Shown here: positions 1-5,911 of the stretch, in pieces
Layout of the letters: the number at the start of each line of letters is the position of its first letter
How positions within the stretch are numbered: position 1 is the stretch's first letter
DNA from: Lunatimonas lonarensis
GTDB lineage: Bacteria; Bacteroidota; Bacteroidia; Cytophagales; Cyclobacteriaceae
DNA: 40,460 nucleotides
Direction of reading: 5' to 3'
Assembly: GCF_000390185.1 (NCBI RefSeq)
Contig: NZ_AQHR01000101.1
Span: 1-40,460, forward strand
Notes under the pieces: generated by a model
Told to the model about the DNA's origin: nothing
The model's database searches: none
What the model saw: the letters and a program-made list of their open reading frames with translations, nothing else
Translations under genes and position numbers: made by a program

Positions 1-9
1 GAGAGGACA

Positions 10-30
10 GATAGGGAACTAATCCCTATC
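10..30. terminator. perfect 8-bp hairpin at window edge
   Basis: GATAGGGA (10-17) and TCCCTATC (23-30) form a perfect 8-bp stem with a 5-nt loop. No long T-run follows, so it is only a possible terminator of a gene to the left of the window, or a leader structure of the esterase gene at 109. Confidence 0.35.
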
Positions 31-108
31 TTCCTACTCGATTAAATAGGTATTATGTTTTCGGTTTAAATACGTATTTTTAACACGTAACCTATTAAAC
101 CCATTATC

Positions 109-1059
109 ATGACCTACTACACATCCTTAATAAAGGTCTCGGTTTGCGCTGTGGCTTTGTTTGTTTTTTCTGTCGGCGCACTGCATGCGCAAGACGGCAC
201 CATTTATCCACTTGATAATCCGGAGGAACCTAACGCCATTCCGTTGGGTACAGGCGGGGTAGAAAACCAACCCGCTCAGGAAACCTGGTTTCGCCAATGG
301 GGAGATCCCATGGCGCGCAATATCACCCAGGCTACCCTGACGCCCTTTTTGCCTGACCCAGAAAAGGCCAATGGAGCTGCTGTCATTGTAGCGCCTGGAG
401 GTGGTTACCGATGGTTGTCCATGGGCAACGAAGGTTGGGAAGTAGCGGAGGCACTAAGAGAGCAGGGGATTGCGGCTTTTGTGCTGAAATACCGCTTGTT
501 TCCTACTCCGGAATCATTGGATGAGTTCTCGGACTGGATGAACAGGCCGCGCACTCCGGCCTCTCCGCCCAGTGGATCCGGAACCTCGGCTGCTACTCCA
601 CCTCCTGCCCCTCAGATTGATCTTTCCAATCAGCTTGCAGATGCTGAAGCTGCCTATAAAATGATCATTGACCGTGCAGAAGAATGGGGTGTGGATACTG
701 ATCGTATTGGAATGATCGGATTCTCTGCCGGTGCGGGCTTGACCATGCACGCTACCTTGCACTCCAAAACCATGAAGCTGGCCTTTATAGGCCCCATATA
801 TGGCGGCATGGGGCCGGTGGAAGTGCCCGAAAATGCACCTCCCATGTTCAACGTGATAGCCACGGATGATTTTCTTTTTAGGGGGCAGTTTGGTATCATC
901 GACTCTTGGTATAAAGCTGGTATTCCGGTGGAATTCCACCTCTATCAGAATGGAGGCCATGGATTTGGCTTAGGTAATCCCGGACGCACCAGCAACCGAT
1001 GGTTTGATGCCTTCATGCATTGGGTCGATGTAAATGGGTTCCTTTCTCCCAAGAACTAA
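109..1059 (+). CDS. secreted alpha/beta-hydrolase (acetyl-esterase / xylan-esterase type)
   Basis: This is a 316-residue exported carboxylesterase-like enzyme, probably removing acetyl or similar acyl groups from polysaccharides or small esters in the periplasm or outside. Residues 1 to about 28 form a signal peptide ending in AHAQ. A GGG oxyanion-hole motif lies in VIVAPGGGYRWLS near residue 98. The nucleophile elbow GFSAGA places the catalytic Ser at about 206, the acid is Asp253 or 254 (ATDD) and the base is His284 (GGHGFG). These match the endo-xylanase-associated esterase (BD-FAE-like) subgroup of the alpha/beta-hydrolase fold. Residues about 145-171 form a Pro/Ser/Thr/Ala-rich insertion between core strands, probably a flexible loop near the active site. 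The gene appears to stand alone, with a UUCG-loop terminator directly after it. The substrate cannot be read from sequence. Confidence 0.85.
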   Translation: MTYYTSLIKVSVCAVALFVFSVGALHAQDGTIYPLDNPEEPNAIPLGTGGVENQPAQETWFRQWGDPMARNITQATLTPFLPDPEKANGAAVIVAPGGGYRWLSMGNEGWEVAEALREQGIAAFVLKYRLFPTPESLDEFSDWMNRPRTPASPPSGSGTSAATPPPAPQIDLSNQLADAEAAYKMIIDRAEEWGVDTDRIGMIGFSAGAGLTMHATLHSKTMKLAFIGPIYGGMGPVEVPENAPPMFNVIATDDFLFRGQFGIIDSWYKAGIPVEFHLYQNGGHGFGLGNPGRTSNRWFDAFMHWVDVNGFLSPKN

Positions 1060-1085
1060 CCTAACCAATATATTCGGGAGAAAAC

Positions 1086-1106
1086 AGGGCTTCGGCCCTT
1101 TTTTTT
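1086..1106 (+). terminator. intrinsic terminator of the esterase gene
   Basis: AGGGC-TTCG-GCCCT forms a 5-bp stem with a stable UUCG tetraloop, followed by eight T. It lies about 27 bases after the esterase stop codon. Confidence 0.85.
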
Positions 1107-1477
1107 GCCTTTGAACGGAAGGTTTTATGGTTGGAGGATTGGGACTTTGGTGTATCCGGGCCTTTCAGTCCAAATTTGCTAGGGCGAAGGAAATGTGAAA
1201 AAGAGGTAATCCCAGGTGCCCGGCATTTGCCACGGAGCCGTTTGTTGGTACAATTCAAGAAGCAAGTGTCTTGCAGAGCAGATCGCGAAATGAGGGGTAA
1301 AAAATCTGGTGTTTTTAAGTGCTGTTTTTTTTTGTTGATGGTGGGTTTTCGAAGGCAAAGAGGATCCACGTCTTTCTGGAATGTAGTCTTATTGTTAATT
1401 TTTTTGGTATTATTTCAATTAAACGCATAAAATCGATAGCTTTCATGCCAAAAGAGAAATGGGACGTTAAATAAAGC
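1107..1477. other. 371-base stretch without a supported gene
   Basis: The stretch between the esterase terminator and the alcohol dehydrogenase can be read through as an open frame of about 100 codons (1131-1430, plus). Its translation is basic and low in recognisable structure, matches no family I know and lacks a convincing start context. The last 100 bases are AT-rich and presumably hold the promoter of the dehydrogenase/transporter pair, but no clear TAnnTTTG box is visible. Confidence 0.4.
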
Positions 1478-2563
1478 ATGAAAAAGGGAGAATTGGTTGC
1501 CTTCAACGGCCCAGGTCAAAAACTGGAGCTTCGTCACGAATCAGTTAGAGACCTTAAGCCGTCCGAAATATTGGTTAAGAACGAGTATACAACCATCTGC
1601 GGGAGTGACTTGCATACGTACACGGGTGCGAGAAGAGAGCCCTGCCCCGCGGTGTTGGGACATGAGATCGTTGGTACTGTTGTCGAAATAGAGAAGCATC
1701 ATCCAGGGAGAGATTATATTGGCCAAAAAATTGGGCCGGGAGATGTTGTTACCTGGACCATATTTTCGAGTGATTTGGACTCCCCGATGGCCGCAAGAGG
1801 GATACCGCAAAAAGGAGAGAATTTATTCAAATACGGACATGCCCAGATCACTTCTTCCGAGAAGTTTCATGGGGGACTTGCAGAATACTGCATCCTTCGG
1901 CCGGGAACCGGTATATTAAAGTTGCCATCTGATCTCCCTGTTCCGGTTGCGGCGACCCTGAACTGTTCGATTGCCACAGCTGCCGGGGCACTTCGGCTTG
2001 CTGGTACGGTTAGGGGAAAGCGGGTAATGATTTTTGGAGCCGGGATGCTTGGGATTACTTGTGCAGCTATGTGCAGGGATGGAAATGCAGCTTGGGTGGG
2101 AATTGCTGACTACGCTGAACAACGATTGGAAAAGGCGGTGGCATTTGGTGCGGATCATGTGGTGAATTTAAATGTGGATCGGATTGTAGACACAGTCAGG
2201 GATAGGTTTGGCAGCAGCGGAGTGGACGTCGTGATCGACATGAGTGGGGCACCGGACGCTATGGAGGCGGGCATGGAAATTTTGGGAATTGGGGGAGTAT
2301 CGGTGTGGGTAGGAGCTGTTTTTAAAACCCGAAAAGTTCAGATCGATCCAGAAAATTTGATCCGGAAACTTATTACAATCAAGGGGTTGCATAATTATAA
2401 CTTCGAAGATTTCGTAGATGGGTATAAGTTCATTACCCGTAATTGGCCCATTTTCCCTTTCAATTCAATCGTTGAGAAAGAGTTTGATCTTGTTCACGCT
2501 GAGGATGCATTCGAATATGCCCTTCGCGAAAAGCCATTAAGGGTAGGTATTCGGATAAATTAA
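1478..2563 (+). CDS. zinc-dependent alcohol dehydrogenase, phosphonate-catabolism (HpnZ-like) type
   Basis: This is a 361-residue medium-chain dehydrogenase/reductase that should oxidise an alcohol with NAD(P). The N-terminal GroES-like half carries the catalytic zinc ligands Cys41 (CGSDLHT) and His62-Glu63 (GHEIVG). The C-terminal Rossmann half has the nucleotide motif GAGMLG near residues 187-192. The stretches LFKYGH and GGLAEYCILRPGTGILKLP, and NCSIATAAGALR after them, are typical of the dehydrogenase subgroup found beside phosphonate-degradation genes (TIGR03366 type). The usual four structural-zinc cysteines (about 95-115) are absent and replaced by Ser, Asp, Ala and Gly. The gene is followed after 11 bases by an organophosphate-transporter-like gene, so the two are probably co-transcribed. 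A hydroxyalkyl-phosphonate or phosphate substrate is an inference; a sugar alcohol is an alternative. Confidence 0.8.
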   Translation: MKKGELVAFNGPGQKLELRHESVRDLKPSEILVKNEYTTICGSDLHTYTGARREPCPAVLGHEIVGTVVEIEKHHPGRDYIGQKIGPGDVVTWTIFSSDLDSPMAARGIPQKGENLFKYGHAQITSSEKFHGGLAEYCILRPGTGILKLPSDLPVPVAATLNCSIATAAGALRLAGTVRGKRVMIFGAGMLGITCAAMCRDGNAAWVGIADYAEQRLEKAVAFGADHVVNLNVDRIVDTVRDRFGSSGVDVVIDMSGAPDAMEAGMEILGIGGVSVWVGAVFKTRKVQIDPENLIRKLITIKGLHNYNFEDFVDGYKFITRNWPIFPFNSIVEKEFDLVHAEDAFEYALREKPLRVGIRIN

Positions 2564-2574
2564 TTTAAATCAAA

Positions 2575-3819
2575 TTGCAAGAAGCAGGAATTTTCAGAAG
2601 GGCGCAATGGCGAATGCTGTTGATTACGATGTTCTGCTATCTGTTTTTTTATACTGGAAGGCATAATTTTGGATGGGCATCCAAGGATCTGGCGGGCGAT
2701 TTGGGAATATCCTACGCATTGATTGGCTGGATCAGCGCGGGGATGTTATTTGGGTATGCCTTCGGACAACTTGTCAATGGAAATTTAGCAGATAGATTCA
2801 GTCCCAGAGCGATGATTCTTTTGGGAGGGGTTCTTTCCGTGATGGCAAACGTTGCCATAAGTTTCAGTAGCGACTACCTTGCGATTTTGGTTTTGTGGAC
2901 GCTCAACGGGTATTTCCAGTCCCTGGCTTGGGCTCCGGGAAGTAGATTGATATCCAATTGGTGGAGGCCTGAGGAGCGGGGCAAGGCATTTGGATTGTAC
3001 ACAATGGCTGCCGGCAGCTCCTCTGTGGTCACATTTTTAGTTTCTATCGTCATACTGAATAATGGGGTAGAATGGCCGTACCTGTTCCGTCTACCGGTGC
3101 TTTTCCTGTTATTTGCGGTACTTCTATTTTACCTGGTGGCTCGGGATAAGCCCTCTGAATTGGGGTTTTCCGATTTGTATCGTACAAAGCAGCCAAATGG
3201 AATAGATTCATGGACGACGCGTTATAGTGCCGTTTTCCAAAACAAAAAATTTATGATCGCATCCGTGTCCCTTGGCTTTGAAAGTATGGCAAGGTATGGA
3301 CTGATAGTTTGGGTACCGCTGTATTTTTTGGGCAGCTCCGATGGGAAGTTTGAAAACCTGTGGGGAAGTTTGTTTTTGCCCATTGGCATGGCGGTTGGAG
3401 CGCTATCTTTCGGGTTTATTTCGGATTCTCTCTTTAAAGGGAATCGACACCGGTCCATTTTTTTGGGCATGGCCGTTGCCGCTCTCGTTTTGGTAGGGAT
3501 TTACGTTGCTCCGGCGGATAATTGGCCATTAGGTGCGCTGCTGATGTTTTTGGCCGGATTTTTTGTATACGGGCCACAGGCCAATTTTTGGCCTCTAAGC
3601 CCTGACATGCTGGGTGATAGATTGGTAGGTACAGGGGTAGGGGTAATGAATACATTTGCGTATCTTTTTGCAGCCTTGGGAGAACCTCTACTGGGAAAAG
3701 TCATTGACTTGACGGACAGTGCTTCTGTTTTTGTTGCACTTGCCTGTATCTGCACGCTATCGGCTGCAACAATTCTGGTAAGTGAGAGGTGGCCTAGCAT
3801 TACGGGAAAGTCTGAATAG
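2575..3819 (+). CDS. MFS transporter, organophosphate:phosphate antiporter (GlpT/UhpT) type
   Basis: This 414-residue inner-membrane protein has about 12 hydrophobic segments. FYTGRHNFGWA in the first segment (Arg29) and MARYGLIVWVPLYF at the start of the second half (Arg240) correspond to the paired arginines that bind the phosphate group in GlpT-like antiporters. The MFS loop LVNGNLADRFSPR lies between segments 2 and 3. The start is TTG at 2575, as no ATG lies at a sensible place. The 11-base spacing after the alcohol dehydrogenase points to one transcript, and I infer that this carrier imports the phosphorylated or phosphonated substrate of that enzyme. The substrate is unknown. Confidence 0.8.
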   Translation: MQEAGIFRRAQWRMLLITMFCYLFFYTGRHNFGWASKDLAGDLGISYALIGWISAGMLFGYAFGQLVNGNLADRFSPRAMILLGGVLSVMANVAISFSSDYLAILVLWTLNGYFQSLAWAPGSRLISNWWRPEERGKAFGLYTMAAGSSSVVTFLVSIVILNNGVEWPYLFRLPVLFLLFAVLLFYLVARDKPSELGFSDLYRTKQPNGIDSWTTRYSAVFQNKKFMIASVSLGFESMARYGLIVWVPLYFLGSSDGKFENLWGSLFLPIGMAVGALSFGFISDSLFKGNRHRSIFLGMAVAALVLVGIYVAPADNWPLGALLMFLAGFFVYGPQANFWPLSPDMLGDRLVGTGVGVMNTFAYLFAALGEPLLGKVIDLTDSASVFVALACICTLSAATILVSERWPSITGKSE

Positions 3820-3871
3820 TCGGTATGAGGGGTGAAAACCGAATCGCCTAGGCTCTTTTTTGGTGTTTTTT

Positions 3872-3891
3872 CCTGATTCGAAACAGGTTTT
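3872..3891 (+). terminator. weak terminator-like hairpin after the transporter
   Basis: CCTG (3872-3875) and CAGG (3884-3887) can pair over an 8-nt loop and are followed by four T. It is short and weak. A second palindrome (GCCTAGGC, followed by a T-run after CT) lies about 20 bases earlier, so transcription probably ends in this region. Confidence 0.35.
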
Positions 3892-3968
3892 AGTATTGGC
3901 AGGGTTAGCCGATTTCAGCAGCCATCGATTTTTTCTGAAAAAAATTTCCGGGTAAGTTTTAAAACATA

Positions 3969-3987
3969 TTTGCAACAATGATGCAAA
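3969..3987. promoter_or_regulatory. Fur/Zur-family-like 19-bp palindrome
   Basis: The 19-bp sequence TTTGCAACAATGATGCAAA has perfect 6-bp outer arms (TTTGCA / TGCAAA) and 16 of 18 paired positions symmetric. Its size and shape fit an operator of a Fur-family dimer. It lies 50 bases before the AztD-like zinc-protein gene, and a further TTGCAA half-site follows at 3998-4003. An imperfect -7 box (CATATTTG) overlaps its left end. Zinc-responsive control by Zur is an inference from position and neighbour. Confidence 0.5.
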
Positions 3988-4036
3988 AGTAATAATATTG
4001 CAAAAAGTTTTTGAACAACCTACTAATAGTTGACCT

Positions 4037-5296
4037 ATGAGAATTATTAATCTGTTTTTTGTTTTTGGACTGGTACTCCTAGTCATGTCTTGCCAGGATA
4101 CGGTAGATCCAATCTATGAAGAGGAAGAATCGTATGCAGACCTCGAAAGTGAGTGGATTCGTATCACCGCCTGGGACGAGAATGGCAAAATCCTACTAAT
4201 CGACCCGGTAAAAAATAGTGTCTCGAGTCCTTCAGTTTCACCGTTTGTGCAAGGTGCAGCCAATTATCTGTCGACTTCAGGTAGATACGTGGTGTCTGTA
4301 GAAAGGCAGCAAGGAAGTGTCCGTTTTTTTGATACCGGCGTGGAGAACCACGGAGACCATGGTCACCTCCATACGCCCAGGTGGCTTTCCGCAATCGCAC
4401 AGGTTCCGCTTCCAACCCACTTCTCCGCTACCCACGGACGAATTGTAATTTTCAATGATGGGGATGGCAGTGTTCTTTTCGCAAGGGAAGCAACTATGGA
4501 GACTCCTACCTTTCAGCCTGGGCTGCTTTCGGATCTAGGCAATGGTGTTCACCACGGTGCAGCTACCTGGGTATTAGGCGATAAATATGCGGTGACGTAC
4601 AAGGACGAGTCCGTACCGGGCGCGCTGCCACAATACGTCAAACTCGTCAATGCACAGGGTCAAATAGTAGCCGAAAACCCAAATGCACGTGTGACAGGCA
4701 TCCATGGCGATGCTTCGAATGGGAGGCATGCCGTATTTGGAGCTACTGAAGGGGCTTTGGTGGTGAGCCAATCCAATGAGATCAAATTGATCCCTAACCC
4801 ATCGACTCTTGCCCCTACATCCGGAAACTGGATGGGGACAATAAAGACCCATGATGCACTGGATGTTTTTTATGGCTATGCCAGAAACCACGGTATTTTT
4901 GAAATCAATCCATCTACAAACACCATTCGCCAGTTGGTGAATGCCCCCAACCTAAAGAGTTATTTCCTAAGTGCTGAAGGAGGGTACCTGGTCGTTCAAA
5001 CTGCGGATGACCATGTAAAGGTTTTCGATACGACGACAGGATCCGAAATAAAAGGGAAAAGTATAAGCAGTGCCGATGATCCAAATGGTGCCGTACTTCG
5101 TAAGGAAAGGACAGCGCTGGAAACCTACCGGGTGCTTGCTGAACCCAGTCCGGTGTTGGCTGCTTCGGAAAAGTACCTATATGTATTGAAGCCAAACAGG
5201 ATCACCATACAGGTATTGGATATAAAGACGTTGGAAGAGGTTTCCAACATCCAGCTTGAGGCCACTGTCCACAATATGATGCGTGTAGGATTTTAG
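4037..5296 (+). CDS. AztD-like zinc-binding beta-propeller lipoprotein
   Basis: This 419-residue protein starts with a lipoprotein signal peptide (lipobox VMSC, lipidated Cys19) followed by an acidic linker, and so sits on a membrane facing the periplasm. The rest is built of beta-propeller-type repeats. At residues about 101-112 it carries ENHGDHGHLH, with His105, His108, His110 and His112. This resembles the flexible histidine loop of the periplasmic zinc metallochaperone AztD. Further single histidines in the propeller (VHHGAA, IHGDAS, RNHGIF) could supply the central zinc site. In known cases AztD passes zinc to the solute-binding protein AztC of an ABC importer; no such importer lies in this window. 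A Fur/Zur-like palindrome precedes the gene and a strong terminator follows. A plain propeller lipoprotein with a chance His cluster is the alternative. Confidence 0.6.
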   Translation: MRIINLFFVFGLVLLVMSCQDTVDPIYEEEESYADLESEWIRITAWDENGKILLIDPVKNSVSSPSVSPFVQGAANYLSTSGRYVVSVERQQGSVRFFDTGVENHGDHGHLHTPRWLSAIAQVPLPTHFSATHGRIVIFNDGDGSVLFAREATMETPTFQPGLLSDLGNGVHHGAATWVLGDKYAVTYKDESVPGALPQYVKLVNAQGQIVAENPNARVTGIHGDASNGRHAVFGATEGALVVSQSNEIKLIPNPSTLAPTSGNWMGTIKTHDALDVFYGYARNHGIFEINPSTNTIRQLVNAPNLKSYFLSAEGGYLVVQTADDHVKVFDTTTGSEIKGKSISSADDPNGAVLRKERTALETYRVLAEPSPVLAASEKYLYVLKPNRITIQVLDIKTLEEVSNIQLEATVHNMMRVGF

Positions 5297-5324
5297 GTGT
5301 TTTCAATTTTTTCTTTCCAACTTA

Positions 5325-5365
5325 CTGCGGGGGCTGGGCTTGCCCCGCTTCCCCGCAGGTTTTTT
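5325..5365 (+). terminator. intrinsic terminator after the AztD-like gene
   Basis: CTGCGGGG (5325-5332) pairs with CCCCGCAG (5351-5358), with an inner GGGC/GCCC helix, and is followed by GTTTTTT. This separates the AztD-like gene from the metE leader. Confidence 0.85.
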
Positions 5366-5457
5366 GACGCAGAGGGAAAGGCGGCTTGCAGAAAGCTGTT
5401 TATGTCGATTATCGTCTGGTACTTAAAAAGCCAGAACCTTTTCTGGAGATTTATCCA

Positions 5458-5465
5458 TACCTTTG
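5458..5465 (+). promoter_or_regulatory. -7 box of the riboswitch-metE transcript
   Basis: TACCTTTG matches the Bacteroidota -7 consensus TAnnTTTG exactly and lies about 26 bases before the cobalamin aptamer. A small inverted repeat, CCAGAA (5431-5436) / TTCTGG (5441-5446), sits where the -33 element would be and could be an operator. Confidence 0.65.
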
Positions 5466-5490
5466 TTCCTTCGAGTTCTTTATTTGTTTC

Positions 5491-5680
5491 TCAATCAACC
5501 GAGACTGGTTGTACCTAGCGGTACATTAAAAGGGAATCGTGTGTAAATCACGAACTGTCGCGCAACTGTAAGTAACATCCAAAGGCTATTGCCCTTGTGT
5601 TCCACTGTCCTGATCGAAATCAGGATGGGAAGGACGGCAAAAGCTGTTACAAGTCAGGAGACCTGCCTTTCTCGAATTGA
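5491..5680 (+). promoter_or_regulatory. cobalamin (B12) riboswitch aptamer controlling metE
   Basis: The leader of metE contains the conserved parts of a cobalamin aptamer in order: AAAAGGGAAT near 5528-5537, GCGCAACTGTAAG near 5560-5572, the hairpin TCCTGAT...ATCAGGA near 5608-5626, then GGGAAGGACGGCAAAAGC, and the B12 box AGTCAGGAGACCTGCC at 5652-5667. The ends can close as P1: TCAAT (5491-5495) with ATTGA (5676-5680) and GAGA (5501-5504) with TCTC (5670-5673). Cobalamin riboswitches usually turn the downstream gene off when B12 is present. This fits metE, which is needed only when the B12-dependent synthase cannot work. Confidence 0.95.
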
Positions 5681-5770
5681 CGGTGCTTTCGCGGTTTGAA
5701 GTGGTCGTCAGGTATGATTTTTCGGGTATTTCCGCTTTGCGGCGGGGATTCCTGCATTTGAAAATTAGGG

Positions 5771-5818
5771 AAAAGTATGCTTTTTGCCATTGGACAGGTC
5801 TGTCCTCTGCGTACTTTT
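5771..5818 (+). promoter_or_regulatory. long hairpin in the riboswitch expression platform
   Basis: AAAAGTATGC (5771-5780) pairs with GCGTACTTTT (5809-5818) with one G-U, and an inner helix GGACA/TGTCC (5792-5796 with 5801-5805) caps the structure. It lies between the B12 aptamer and metE, about 90 bases before the start codon, and is likely part of the switch. TTTTACC follows, so termination is possible but not obvious. Confidence 0.55.
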
Positions 5819-5911
5819 ACCACTACCTGCATGCCTACTTTATTCCATCCTAGCCCAAGGGAGCAGTAGGAGCTTTTAACAGATTACTTTCAACTAAACC
5901 GTTAAAGCAAC

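Noticed and set aside
1131-1430. Open frame of 99 codons between the esterase and the dehydrogenase
   Set aside because: The product is a basic, unstructured-looking sequence with no family resemblance, no promoter or start signal, and lies in a normal-looking intergenic region.
5297-5518. Short plus-strand frame of 73 codons between the AztD-like gene and the riboswitch
   Set aside because: It runs through an intrinsic terminator and a promoter box and ends inside the riboswitch aptamer, so it is not coding.
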